Origin: Rhodocyclaceae bacterium
GTDB lineage: Bacteria > Pseudomonadota > Gammaproteobacteria > Burkholderiales > Ga0077523
Reading direction: 5' to 3'
Length of the DNA stretch: 49,413 bases
Assembly (NCBI GenBank): GCA_020248405.1
Contig: JADCHQ010000029.1
Coordinates: 1-49,413 of the forward strand
Position 1 is the stretch's first letter. Each line of letters starts with the position of its first letter. Made by a program: the position numbers and the translations under genes. A model generated the notes under the pieces. The model made no database searches, was not told the origin of the DNA, and worked only from the letters and a program-made list of their open reading frames with translations. This document shows, piece after piece, positions 8,762-17,725 of this stretch.

Positions 8762-11700
8762 TCAGACGGTGATGGCGAGGCCGCGGTAGATGCGGGCCCG
8801 GTAGCGGCTTTCCTGCGCCTCGGCGATGGGCGCGGCGGCCAGCAGCGCGGCGTGGGCGAAGCGGCCGTATTCCTCGGCCTGCTCGGCGGCGTCGCGCGGC
8901 TCCTCGCTGCGCATGCGCCGCGTGAGGTTCACCTGGTTCACCGGCACGTAGGTGTAGAGCCGCTCGTTTTCCACGCCCAGGGTGGCGGTGAGCGCGTGCA
9001 GCGTGGTCTTGACGAAGTTGGCCATGGCGAACTGCGCCGGGCTGCCGCCCACAGGCACGTCGGGGGAGCACAGGATGAGCCGGGTGTTCTTGAAAAGCGA
9101 CACCCGCCGCGCCACGCGGAAGTGGTGCGTGAGATTGCCCTCCACCAGCTCGCCGAAGCCGGCGGCGTCGAGGTGGTCCTTGCCGTCGATGCCGAACAGC
9201 GCCCGCGGAATGGGCGTGAAGGGCGTGGAGATCACCGAGGCCGGGGCGCCGGCGCGGCGGAAGGCCTCGTCCATGCCCGCGTCCAGGTCGTCGCCCACGG
9301 TGAGGTAGGTGATGCGGTCGTGGCCCAGGGCGCGGTGCAGCGCCTTGCGGATGGCCTCGCCAGCGGCATCGGTGCGCGTGAGCATGAGGATGTTGCCCAC
9401 GTGGCCCTCGGCGAGGAACAGGCGGGCGCATTCGGCGATGGGCTCCACCAGGTGCTCGCCGATCATCCACACCGTCTCGCCCTCCATGCGGCGCACCCGC
9501 TCGGGCCTGGCGCGACCGAACAGCTCGCGCTCGGTGATGGTGCGCTCCTGGTGCAGGCCGCCGGAGGGCTCGAAGGTTTCGCCGGAGATGGCGCGGTCGG
9601 CCATGAAGAACACGGTGGCCAGCGCCACGTCGGTCTCGGTGGGCATGCGCTTCAGGTGCAGCATGCCGAGCACGCCCTTGCGGATTTTCTCGGCCTCGGC
9701 GGCGATGGCGGTGGGGTCAACGAAGGGCTCGGGCGGCTCGGGCAGCGCGCGCGCCCACTGCTCGGCGGCGGCATGGGCGGCGGGGTCGAGCAGCAGGCAG
9801 CCGTTGCGCAGCCGCGCCACCAGCCGCAGCGCCATGGCGTTCGTCATCACGAAGCGCAGCGAGGAGTGCAGGGGCTCGTCGTCGGCGCCGCTGTCGCGCG
9901 CCGCCTGGGCGGCGAACTTGTGCAGCGCCTCGATGGCCCCCTCCTTGCCCAGCAGGCCCAGGTCGTTGCTGGCCAGGGCGGCGAGGATGTCCTTCACCGG
10001 GGTGCCGCCTTCCACCGCCCTGAGCACGGCGCCGTGCAACTGGTTGAGGCGCTTATTCTCGAGGATGAGCTTGGCGCGGCGGTCGAACAGCCCGGCCTTG
10101 CCGTCCTTGCCCTTGAGGCGCTGCCCCTCCACGGGACCGGGGGCGATGGCGTTGATCTGGATCTCGGGCCCCACGAAGCGCGCCATGTTTTCCACCAGCG
10201 CGCGCTGTCCGGCCTTGGAGACCGCGTAATCGGCGCGGTTGGGGTAGGGCACGGCGATGTACTTCTCGCCGCCGAAGTAGGAGCTGACGTTGAGGATGTA
10301 GCCGCTGCCCTGCTTCTTCATGAGCGGCACCACCTTCTCGATGAGCGAGTAGTTCGAGATAAGGTTGGCCTCGAGGGTGGCGCGCCACACCGCGGGGTCC
10401 ATGTCCACCACCATCTGCTCGGCACCGGCCACGCCGGCGTTGTTGATGAGGAAGTCCACGCGGCCGAACGCCTCGAGCGTGGCGGCGAGCGCCCCGGCCA
10501 GCGAGGCCTCGCTGCCCACGTCCACGTCGGCGAGCATGCGCACCCGCTCCTGCGGGCGGTAGTAGCCGACGTCCTCGAGCTCGCGCACGATGGAATCGCG
10601 CATCTCGCGCAACTGATCCTCGCGGCGGGCGGTGAGCATCACGCGCGCCCCGGCGATGGCCAACAGCCGGCCGAGCTGCCCGCCGATGCCGGCCGAGCCC
10701 CCGGTGATGAGGGCCACCTTGCCCAGGTGCAGGCCCATGAGCGACTCGATCCAGCCGAAGCCCACGCGCGCCGAGCCGGTAGCGTCCACGATGGAGGCCG
10801 GCAGGTACAGGTTCACCTGGGCGATGCGCCGCTTGGTGTAGAGCAGCCGTGCGGCCTGGCTGGCGGCGAAGGCCAGCCCCTCCTGCTCGGCATTGCACCA
10901 GCGCACGATCTGGTTGGACCACTCGGCGCAGCGCCGCTCGCCGGCGCGCTCCTGGGTCTGGCTCTCGTCGCGCCACACCCGCGCCAGCTCTTCCACGGCT
11001 GCGCGCAGCACGTCGGCGTAGGCATTGCCCGCGCCGTCGTCGCCGTTGGACATGAACACCGCGCACGGATAGCTGCCCGCGGGCACGGTGTCCTTCCAGA
11101 AGCGCGTGAGCGCGCGGGCGATGGCGATGGCGCCGCACAGCTCGCCGCCCAGGAACGACTCCACGTCCGAGTCGCTCGCCTCGGCCAGCGGTGCCTGGTA
11201 GCGCCACGGCCCGAAGGCCGGCAGCACGATGGCGCCGTGCAGCACGCGATTGCTCGCATCGGACTGGCTCAGCAGCGCGGTGAGGGTCTCGGGCCGGCGG
11301 CGGTCGAACAGCACCGGGCGGATGCGCCGGTCGGCCTCGTCGTCCTGCAGCGCCGCCTCGGCGGCCTGCACGATTTCCTCCGAGCCCAGGCCCAGCAGCA
11401 CCGTGGCGCCGCAGCCGGCCTGGATACGGGCGATGGCGAGTGCGTCGGTGACCTGGTCGCCTGCGGCCACCAGGATGGTGACGCCGGTGCCGTCCAGGGT
11501 GCGCAGCTCCGGCCGCGACACCCACGTGGACTGGGATTCCTGCGGCACCGCCATGCCGTTGGTCACTTCGAAGCCCTGGCTGCTGAAGGCGCGCGATTCG
11601 TCCGAGCCGAGGAATACCAGCGTGTTGGCCACGTCCTCCACCCCGGGCAGGTCCTTGTGGGGCGTGCCGTCCTCGCCCGGGCGCGACAGCGCCATGGTGT

Positions 11701-12463
11701 CGAGGAAGTCGGCGGCGGTGGTACCTGCCTCCACCTTGCGCAGCCGGTCCATGGCGTCGAACACGGTGCGGATGCGTTCGCTCTCGATGGGGCCGGGGAA
11801 CACGGTGTTCACGCGGATGCCGCGCGGGCCGAGCTGCTGCGCCAGCTGGCGAGACAGGGCGTTGAGCGCCGCCTTGGGCACCACGTAGGCGGTGCGGCCG
11901 TAGTAGCGGGTGCGGGAGAAGATGGTGGACACATTGATGATGCTCGCGCCGGGCTGAAGGTGCGGGGCGGCGGCGCGCACCACGTTCCAGGTGAGGCCCA
12001 GCAGGTTGCCGGCGGCGTCGCGGGCGGTTTCGGTGTCGGTGGCGCCAGCGGCGCGCAGCGCCTCCAGCTCCTCGCGGGTGAGGGGCACGTCGTGCAGCTT
12101 CTGCTTGGGACCCGCCGAGCCGGCGTTGTTCACCACGATGTCGATGCGGCCGAGTTTTTCCATGGCGGTTTCCATGCCGGCGCGCACCTGACCTGGATCG
12201 GCGGCGTCGAAGGGCAGCACCAGCGCCTGGCTGGCGGGCATGCCGGTGCGCTTGAGCAGTCGGCGGCGCGCCTCCTCGAGCTTCTCGCGGTTGCGCCCCA
12301 CCATGGCCACCTGGGCGCCCTCTTCCAGATAGCGCTGCACGATGGTCTCGCCGATGTTTCCCGCGGCGCCGGTGATCAGCGCCACTTTCCCGGCGAGCCG
12401 GCCCGAGGGCACGGCTGCGGCGGCGGAATCGGCGGAAGAGAGTCCTTTGGGAGTGCGCGGCAT
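8762..12463 (-). CDS. mcr: Malonyl-CoA reductase, bifunctional (malonyl-CoA to 3-hydroxypropionate)
   Basis: 1233 residues from the ATG at 12463; an upstream in-frame start would add 25 unlike residues. It is built of tandem short-chain dehydrogenase folds. The N-terminal SDR has TGAAGNIG near residue 35 and the active-site YVVPK (Tyr193/Lys197). A degenerate Rossmann fold follows (about 325-560). The third unit has TGGSAGIGG and YAVSK (Tyr746/Lys750), and the last is another degenerate fold ending YRGLAITV. Length (Chloroflexus enzyme about 1220), domain order and many motifs, including the very C-terminus, match Chloroflexus malonyl-CoA reductase. In that family the C-terminal half reduces malonyl-CoA to malonate semialdehyde and the N-terminal half reduces that to 3-HP, both with NADPH. 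Both catalytic Tyr/Lys pairs are intact. It lies between mct and the carboxylase. Confidence 0.93.
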   Translation of the reverse strand: MPRTPKGLSSADSAAAAVPSGRLAGKVALITGAAGNIGETIVQRYLEEGAQVAMVGRNREKLEEARRRLLKRTGMPASQALVLPFDAADPGQVRAGMETAMEKLGRIDIVVNNAGSAGPKQKLHDVPLTREELEALRAAGATDTETARDAAGNLLGLTWNVVRAAAPHLQPGASIINVSTIFSRTRYYGRTAYVVPKAALNALSRQLAQQLGPRGIRVNTVFPGPIESERIRTVFDAMDRLRKVEAGTTAADFLDTMALSRPGEDGTPHKDLPGVEDVANTLVFLGSDESRAFSSQGFEVTNGMAVPQESQSTWVSRPELRTLDGTGVTILVAAGDQVTDALAIARIQAGCGATVLLGLGSEEIVQAAEAALQDDEADRRIRPVLFDRRRPETLTALLSQSDASNRVLHGAIVLPAFGPWRYQAPLAEASDSDVESFLGGELCGAIAIARALTRFWKDTVPAGSYPCAVFMSNGDDGAGNAYADVLRAAVEELARVWRDESQTQERAGERRCAEWSNQIVRWCNAEQEGLAFAASQAARLLYTKRRIAQVNLYLPASIVDATGSARVGFGWIESLMGLHLGKVALITGGSAGIGGQLGRLLAIAGARVMLTARREDQLREMRDSIVRELEDVGYYRPQERVRMLADVDVGSEASLAGALAATLEAFGRVDFLINNAGVAGAEQMVVDMDPAVWRATLEANLISNYSLIEKVVPLMKKQGSGYILNVSSYFGGEKYIAVPYPNRADYAVSKAGQRALVENMARFVGPEIQINAIAPGPVEGQRLKGKDGKAGLFDRRAKLILENKRLNQLHGAVLRAVEGGTPVKDILAALASNDLGLLGKEGAIEALHKFAAQAARDSGADDEPLHSSLRFVMTNAMALRLVARLRNGCLLLDPAAHAAAEQWARALPEPPEPFVDPTAIAAEAEKIRKGVLGMLHLKRMPTETDVALATVFFMADRAISGETFEPSGGLHQERTITERELFGRARPERVRRMEGETVWMIGEHLVEPIAECARLFLAEGHVGNILMLTRTDAAGEAIRKALHRALGHDRITYLTVGDDLDAGMDEAFRRAGAPASVISTPFTPIPRALFGIDGKDHLDAAGFGELVEGNLTHHFRVARRVSLFKNTRLILCSPDVPVGGSPAQFAMANFVKTTLHALTATLGVENERLYTYVPVNQVNLTRRMRSEEPRDAAEQAEEYGRFAHAALLAAAPIAEAQESRYRARIYRGLAITV

Positions 12464-12736
12464 GCGGGCGATCCTCGGTGGGTGGGCATTCGGGGAGTGG
12501 GCGGCGTCACCGGGGTCGTGGACGGCCGGGGCACGCAAGGGATGGCGGAACAGGCATGTTTGGCCCGGCCGGCGCCTTGCTCGCCAATCAGACGAAACGT
12601 ATCACGGCGTTTGTCCTAGTCAAGAGCAGGACGCCGGAGAGCCATGACGCGCGCATCACCTGCTGCGATGCGGCATGACGGGTGGCGCGGCTGGCGGCGG
12701 TGCCGGGCCGCGCAAGCCGGACGGCCAGGGGCACGC

Positions 12737-13978
12737 TCAGGCACCCAGGTCGATGGGGCCGCCCACCACGCCACGGTCCCGCAGGGCGCCGATCTGGCCG
12801 TCCGACAGGCCCAGCAGCGTGGCGAGCACTTCGTCGGTGTGCTCGCCAAGCCGGGGCGCGCCCCGCGGTGCCTCGGCAGACGTGGCGGAAAACTGCAGCG
12901 GCGAACCCGCTACGAGGCTCGGCCCGATGCCGGGCTGGTCCAGGGTGGCGAACAGCGGATTGGCCTCCGACACCCGCGGGTCTTCGTCCAGCAACTGGCG
13001 GAAGCTGCGGTACGGACCCCAGCACACGCCGGTGCCGGCGAAGGCGCTTTCCACCTCGGCCAGGGTGCGCGTTTCGAACCAAGGCGCGAGCAGCGCGGTG
13101 ATGGCGTGGCGCACCCGGTAGCGCTCGCCCTCGCGGGAGAGGTCGGCGCCGAAGGCCTGGCCCAGGGAGCTCATGCGCTCGGTGGTGCCGGTGGCCTTGC
13201 ACAGCTCGTCCCACATACGCCGTGTAAGGCCCACCACGTAGCAGTAGCGGCCATCGCGCAGACGGAATTCGGAACCGTATGCGCCGTACAGGTAGTTGCC
13301 CACGGCGAAGTGGTCCTCCTGGTTGACTTGCGCCTTGGCAAGCCAGCCCAGGTTGGCCACGGTGGCGAAGGCAATGTCGGCCAGGGGCACACGCACCAGT
13401 TGTCCGGCGCCGGTGAGGCGGCGGTGGCGCTCGGCCGCCACGATGGCCAGGGCGGCGGCCATACCCGTGAGCAGGTCCCACGCGGGCAGCACGTGATTGA
13501 CCGGGTTCACCGCCACCTCGCCGTGGGCGGGCCCGGTGGCGAAGGGAAAGCCAGTGGCGCAGTTGACCGTGTAGTCCACGGCCGATGTGCCGTCGGCATT
13601 GCCCAGCACGTTCACCATGACGAGATCGGCGCGCCTCGCGCGCAGCTTGTCGTAGCTCATCCAGCCGGTGGCGGGCAGGTTGGTGCTGAAGATGCCGCCG
13701 CCCTCGCCGGGCGCTGCGATCAGACCTGTGAGCAGTTCCTGGCCCTCGGGCGAGCGCAGGTTCACGGCGATGGAGCGCTTGCCCTTGTTGAGGCCGGCCC
13801 AGAACAGGCTGCGGCCCTCGCGCGTCACGGGCCAGCGGCGTGCGTCCAGGCCGCCTTCCAGCGGATCGAAGCGGATCACGTCCGCGCCCAGTTGCGACAG
13901 GGTCATGCCGCAGGAGGGGCTGGCCACGAAGGCTGCGCCTTCCACCACGCGCAGCCCGGAGAGGATGTTGGTGTTCAT
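12737..13978 (-). CDS. mct: Mesaconyl-CoA C1-C4 CoA transferase
   Basis: 413 residues; a CaiB/BaiF-type (class III) CoA transferase. The ATG at 13978 gives the family N-terminus MNTNILSGLRVVEG; the longer frame adds 62 unlike residues. Hallmarks are QLGADVIRFDP, GLNKGKRSIAVNL and the segment HVLPAWDLLTG, whose Asp168 is the expected catalytic aspartate that forms the CoA-anhydride. The C-terminus has RLGEHTDEVL. It resembles Chloroflexus Mct, including FDPLEGGLDARRWPVT and AVDYTVN, more closely than it resembles the two neighbouring malate CoA transferases. Mct moves CoA within mesaconyl-CoA from C1 to C4, the step that makes the second cycle of the bi-cycle possible. It is divergent from smtA. 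The 273 bp between its stop and the mcr start hold nothing obvious. Confidence 0.92.
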   Translation of the reverse strand: MNTNILSGLRVVEGAAFVASPSCGMTLSQLGADVIRFDPLEGGLDARRWPVTREGRSLFWAGLNKGKRSIAVNLRSPEGQELLTGLIAAPGEGGGIFSTNLPATGWMSYDKLRARRADLVMVNVLGNADGTSAVDYTVNCATGFPFATGPAHGEVAVNPVNHVLPAWDLLTGMAAALAIVAAERHRRLTGAGQLVRVPLADIAFATVANLGWLAKAQVNQEDHFAVGNYLYGAYGSEFRLRDGRYCYVVGLTRRMWDELCKATGTTERMSSLGQAFGADLSREGERYRVRHAITALLAPWFETRTLAEVESAFAGTGVCWGPYRSFRQLLDEDPRVSEANPLFATLDQPGIGPSLVAGSPLQFSATSAEAPRGAPRLGEHTDEVLATLLGLSDGQIGALRDRGVVGGPIDLGA

Positions 13979-14133
13979 GAATGCTCGCCCTGTGGCGCCG
14001 GTGCGCCGGTTGTGGAAATCGCCGCATCGCAACATCGGCGCCTGGTGGAAACATTCGATTGCACGGCCCGGGCGCGCGTTGTTACCCTTGCCCCGCCCGA
14101 CGACCTTGCGACGGGCGTCAAGTGGAGGCTCGT
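13979..14133. promoter_or_regulatory. Divergent intergenic region between mct and smtA
   Basis: This 155-bp gap separates the starts of the two main bi-cycle operons, so both promoters and any shared operator are expected here. A weak plus-strand candidate is TTGCAC (14059-14064), a 17-bp spacer, then TTACCC (14082-14087); the -10 match is poor. GTGGAGG just before 14134 is the smtA ribosome binding site. No clear operator palindrome stood out and no regulator gene is adjacent. Confidence 0.45.
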
Positions 14134-15381
14134 ATGCAGGCTTCGGATGCGGAGAATGCAGCAAGCGCGGGCACGGCGGAAGCGCGCTTGCCGCTTTCAG
14201 GGGTGCGGGTGGTGGATGTGGGCACCTTCCTGGCGGGACCGTACGCAGCCTCCATTCTCGGTGAGTTCGGCGCCGAGATCCTCAAGGTGGAGCACCCCAT
14301 CGCGGGCGACCCCATGCGCCGCTTCGGCGTGCCCACCAAGCGCCACGACGCGACGCTGGCGTGGCTGTCGGAGGCGCGCAACCGCAAGTCCGTCACGCTC
14401 GATCTGCGCCAGGAGCAGGGCGTGGCGCTATTTCTGCGCCTGGTGGCCAAGTGCGACGTGCTGGTGGAGAACTTCCGCCCCGGCACGCTGGAAGGCTGGG
14501 GTATCACGACCGAGCGGCTGCGCGAGGCCAACCCGGGGCTGGTGGTGCTGCGCGTCTCCGGCTACGGCCAGAGCGGCCCCTACCGCCGGAGGCCGGGCTT
14601 CTCGCACATCGCCCACGCTTTCAGCGGGCTTTCGTATCTGGCGGGCTTTCCCGGCGAGACGCCGGTGGTGCCGGGCACCTCGCCCCTGGGCGATTACGTC
14701 TCCGGCCTCTACGGCGCCATCGGCATTCTCATCGCCCTGCGCCACAAGCAGAAGACCGGCCGCGGCCAGGTGATCGACCTGGGCACCTACGAGGCGGTGT
14801 TTCGCATCCTCGACGAACTGGCGCCCGCCTACGGCCTGTACGGCAAGGTGCGCGAGGCGGAGGGCTCGGGCAGCTACGTGGCCGTGCCCCACGGCCACTT
14901 CCGTACCCGCGACGGCAAGTGGGTGGCCATCGCCACCACCACCCAGAAGATGTTCGAGCGCTTCTGCCACGTGATGGAGCGCCCCGACCTGCTCTCGCCG
15001 GCGCTCTATGGCGAGCAGGCCAAGCGGCTGGCGGCGCGCGAGGAGGTCAACGCCCTGGTCACGGAGTGGGCCGCCTCGATGGACCGCGACGAGCTCATGC
15101 GCCGCTGCATCGAAGGGGAGGTGCCGGTTGGCAAACTGAACAGCATCGCCGACATCTTCGAGGACGAGCACTTCCAGGCGCGCGGCAATCTCACCGAGGT
15201 GGAGGCCGAGGGCATCGGCCCCGTGACCGTACCCTGCGTGGTGCCGCGCATGTCCGAGACGCCCGGGCGCATCACCAACCTCGGCCCGCCGCTGGGCAAC
15301 GCCACCTACGAGGTGATGAACGGCCTGCTCGGTCTGAACGCCGACGAGATCGCGGCGTTACGCAAGAAACGCATTCTCTGA
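14134..15381 (+). CDS. smtA: Succinyl-CoA:(S)-malate CoA transferase, subunit A
   Basis: 415 residues; class III CoA transferase. The start at 14134 has a strong ribosome binding site (GTGGAGG), while the longer in-frame ORF overlaps the mct promoter region. Motifs include [37 protein letters not shown] and [11 protein letters not shown], with the expected catalytic Asp187. SmtA and SmtB form the enzyme that transfers CoA from succinyl-CoA to (S)-malate, giving malyl-CoA for Mcl. The assignment to malate rather than another acid rests on context: tandem paralogue smtB, then mcl and mch, as in the Chloroflexus cluster. Sequence alone would only support a CaiB/BaiF family call. Confidence 0.88.
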   Translation: MQASDAENAASAGTAEARLPLSGVRVVDVGTFLAGPYAASILGEFGAEILKVEHPIAGDPMRRFGVPTKRHDATLAWLSEARNRKSVTLDLRQEQGVALFLRLVAKCDVLVENFRPGTLEGWGITTERLREANPGLVVLRVSGYGQSGPYRRRPGFSHIAHAFSGLSYLAGFPGETPVVPGTSPLGDYVSGLYGAIGILIALRHKQKTGRGQVIDLGTYEAVFRILDELAPAYGLYGKVREAEGSGSYVAVPHGHFRTRDGKWVAIATTTQKMFERFCHVMERPDLLSPALYGEQAKRLAAREEVNALVTEWAASMDRDELMRRCIEGEVPVGKLNSIADIFEDEHFQARGNLTEVEAEGIGPVTVPCVVPRMSETPGRITNLGPPLGNATYEVMNGLLGLNADEIAALRKKRIL

Positions 15382-15416
15382 TGCCGCGTGCACGGCGCAC
15401 CAGGAGCACCCCGAAA

Positions 15417-16634
15417 ATGGAACCTTCCGAAGCCCCGCAGCTTCCGCTCGCGGGCATCCGCGTGGTGGATGCGGCCACGGTGATCGCCGCGCCCTTCTGC
15501 GCCACCATCCTGGGCGAGTTCGGCGCCGACGTGATCAAGGTGGAGCACCCGGTGGGCGGCGATCCGTGCCGCGCCTTCGGCACGCCCACGGCGCGCAAGG
15601 ACACGCTCACGTGGCTGTCCGAGGGCCGCAACAAGCGCTCGGTCACCATCGACCTGCACAAGGCCCAGGGCGTGCAGGTGTTCAAGGACCTGATCGCCAA
15701 GAGCGACATCCTGTGCGAGAACTTCCGCCCCGGCACCCTTGAGAAATGGGGCGTGGGCTGGGACGTGCTCTCCGGGATCAACCCGCGCCTGATCATGCTG
15801 CGCATCACCGGCTACGGCCAGACCGGCCCGTACAAGGACCGGCCCGGCTTCGCGCGCATCGCCCACGCGGTGGGCGGCCTGTCCTACCTGGCAGGCATGC
15901 CGCGCGGCACGCCGGTGACCCCCGGCTCCACCACGCTGGGCGACTATCTCTCCGGGCTGTACGGCTGCGCGGGCGTGCTCATGGCGCTGCGCTACCGCGA
16001 CGAGACCGGCCGCGGCCAGTACATCGACATTGGCCTGTACGAGTCGGTGTTCCGCTGCAGCGAGGAGCTGGCGCCCGCCTACGCCATGTACGGCACGGTG
16101 CGCGAGCGCAAGGGGCCCCACATCGAGGTGGCCTGCCCCTACGGCCACTTCCAGACCCGGGATGGCAAGTGGGTGGCCATTGCCTGTACCACCGACAAGC
16201 TGTTCGAGCGCCTGGCCGATGCCATGCAGCGGCCCGAGCTCGCCTCCAGCAGCGTGTACGGCGAGCAGAAGACCCGCCTGGAGCACCGCCACGAGGTGAA
16301 CGAGATCGTGCGCGACTGGTGTGGTGCCCTGACCCGCGCCGAGGTGCTCAAGCGCTGCTTCGAGAGCCGCGCGCCAGCGGGACCGCTCAACGACATCGCC
16401 GATATCTTCGGCGACCGCCAGTTCCACGCCCGCCGCAACCTGGTGGCCATGGACGAGCCCACCATCGGCGAAACCCTGATCGTGCCCAACGTGGTGCCGC
16501 GCCTGTCCGAGACCCCCGGCAGCATCCGCTCGCTGGGCCCGAAGCTGGGTGAGCACACCGAGGAGATCCTCGGCGGTCTGCTGGGCCTGGACGCGGCCGC
16601 CATCGCCGAGCTTCGCAAGCAGCGCGTGATCTGA
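15417..16634 (+). CDS. smtB: Succinyl-CoA:(S)-malate CoA transferase, subunit B
   Basis: 405 residues; paralogue of the preceding gene ([35 protein letters not shown] with catalytic Asp176, [10 protein letters not shown]). The start at 15417 has AGGAG ten bases upstream. An alternative ATG at 15381 overlaps the smtA stop as TGATG and would add 12 basic residues. The close coupling fits equal synthesis of the two subunits. In Chloroflexus the two subunits act together on succinyl-CoA and malate, and related enzymes also accept citramalate. Here the gene lies between smtA and the malyl-CoA lyase gene. Confidence 0.88.
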   Translation: MEPSEAPQLPLAGIRVVDAATVIAAPFCATILGEFGADVIKVEHPVGGDPCRAFGTPTARKDTLTWLSEGRNKRSVTIDLHKAQGVQVFKDLIAKSDILCENFRPGTLEKWGVGWDVLSGINPRLIMLRITGYGQTGPYKDRPGFARIAHAVGGLSYLAGMPRGTPVTPGSTTLGDYLSGLYGCAGVLMALRYRDETGRGQYIDIGLYESVFRCSEELAPAYAMYGTVRERKGPHIEVACPYGHFQTRDGKWVAIACTTDKLFERLADAMQRPELASSSVYGEQKTRLEHRHEVNEIVRDWCGALTRAEVLKRCFESRAPAGPLNDIADIFGDRQFHARRNLVAMDEPTIGETLIVPNVVPRLSETPGSIRSLGPKLGEHTEEILGGLLGLDAAAIAELRKQRVI

Positions 16635-16680
16635 CCGCCGCTGCGCACCGGCCGCCGCGCCGCCAACCCGAGAGGACGCC

Positions 16681-17724
16681 ATGAAGCTTCCCAACCACTT
16701 CTACCGCCCGCTCGCCGTGGGCGCCCCGGATCCGCTGCGCGAGCTGCCCGTGCGGCCCGAGCGCATGGTCCACTTCTTCCCGCCGCACGTGGAGAAGATC
16801 CGCGCCAAGCTGCCCGAGCTGGCCCGCAAGGTGGACGTGCTGTGCGGCAACCTGGAAGACGCCATCCCCATCGAGTCCAAGCAGGCGGCGCGGCGCGGTT
16901 TCATCGAGGCGGTGCGGGCGGCTGACCTGGGCGACACGGCGCTGTGGACGCGGGTAAACGCCCTCAACAGCCCGTGGATCCTCGACGACCTGTTCGAGGT
17001 GGTGGGCGGCGTGGGCGACCGGCTCGACGTGATCATGGTGCCCAAGGTGGAGGGCCCCTGGGACATCCACTACATGGACCAACTGCTCGCCCAGCTCGAG
17101 GCGCGCCACGGCGTGAAGCAGCCCATCCTCATCCACGCCCTTTTGGAAACCGCCCAGGGCGTAGCCAACGTGGAGGCCATCGCTACCGCCAGCCCGCGCA
17201 TGCACGGCATGTCCCTGGGGCCGGCCGATCTGGCGGCCTCGCGCGGCATGAAGACCACCCGTGTGGGCGGCGGCCACCCCTTCTACGGTGTGCTGGCCGA
17301 TCCCGATCCGGGCAAGGCGGAGCGCACCTTCTCCCAGCAGGACCTGTGGCACTACACCATGGGGCGCATGGTGGACGCCTGCGTGGCCGCCGGCATCCGC
17401 CCCTTCTACGGCCCCTTCGGCGATTTCGATGACGACGCGGCCTGTGAGTCGCAGTTCCGCAACGCCTTCCTCATGGGCTGCGTGGGCGCCTGGTCGCTGC
17501 ACCCGGGGCAGATCACCATCGCGCGGCGCGTGTTCAGCCCCGACGTGAAGGAGGTGCTGTTCGCCAAACGCATCCTCGAAGCCATGCCCGATGGCACCGG
17601 CGCGGTGATGATCGACGGCAAGATGCAGGACGACGCCACCTGGCGGCAGGCCAAGGTGATGGTGGACCTGGCGAAGCTGGTGGCGCGCAAGGATCCCGAG
17701 CTGGCCGCCGCCTACGGACTGTGA
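16681..17724 (+). CDS. mcl: (S)-malyl-CoA / beta-methylmalyl-CoA / (S)-citramalyl-CoA lyase
   Basis: 347 residues, the size of the Chloroflexus enzyme. It belongs to the CitE/HpcH TIM-barrel family: an early [13 protein letters not shown] segment, metal/CoA-binding [10 protein letters not shown] around residue 155, and GPADLAASR. The longer N- and C-terminal parts ([32 protein letters not shown] end, here [14 protein letters not shown]) are typical of L-malyl-CoA/beta-methylmalyl-CoA lyases rather than of CitE. One enzyme does three jobs in the bi-cycle: it splits malyl-CoA to acetyl-CoA plus glyoxylate, condenses glyoxylate with propionyl-CoA, and splits citramalyl-CoA to acetyl-CoA plus pyruvate. 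The ribosome binding site GAGAGGA precedes it, and mch starts one base after its stop. Confidence 0.93.
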   Translation: MKLPNHFYRPLAVGAPDPLRELPVRPERMVHFFPPHVEKIRAKLPELARKVDVLCGNLEDAIPIESKQAARRGFIEAVRAADLGDTALWTRVNALNSPWILDDLFEVVGGVGDRLDVIMVPKVEGPWDIHYMDQLLAQLEARHGVKQPILIHALLETAQGVANVEAIATASPRMHGMSLGPADLAASRGMKTTRVGGGHPFYGVLADPDPGKAERTFSQQDLWHYTMGRMVDACVAAGIRPFYGPFGDFDDDAACESQFRNAFLMGCVGAWSLHPGQITIARRVFSPDVKEVLFAKRILEAMPDGTGAVMIDGKMQDDATWRQAKVMVDLAKLVARKDPELAAAYGL

Positions 17725-17725
17725 C

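Noticed and set aside
8852..12619. Plus-strand open frame of 1255 codons opposite malonyl-CoA reductase
   Set aside because: Low-complexity translation without motifs; an antisense shadow of mcr.
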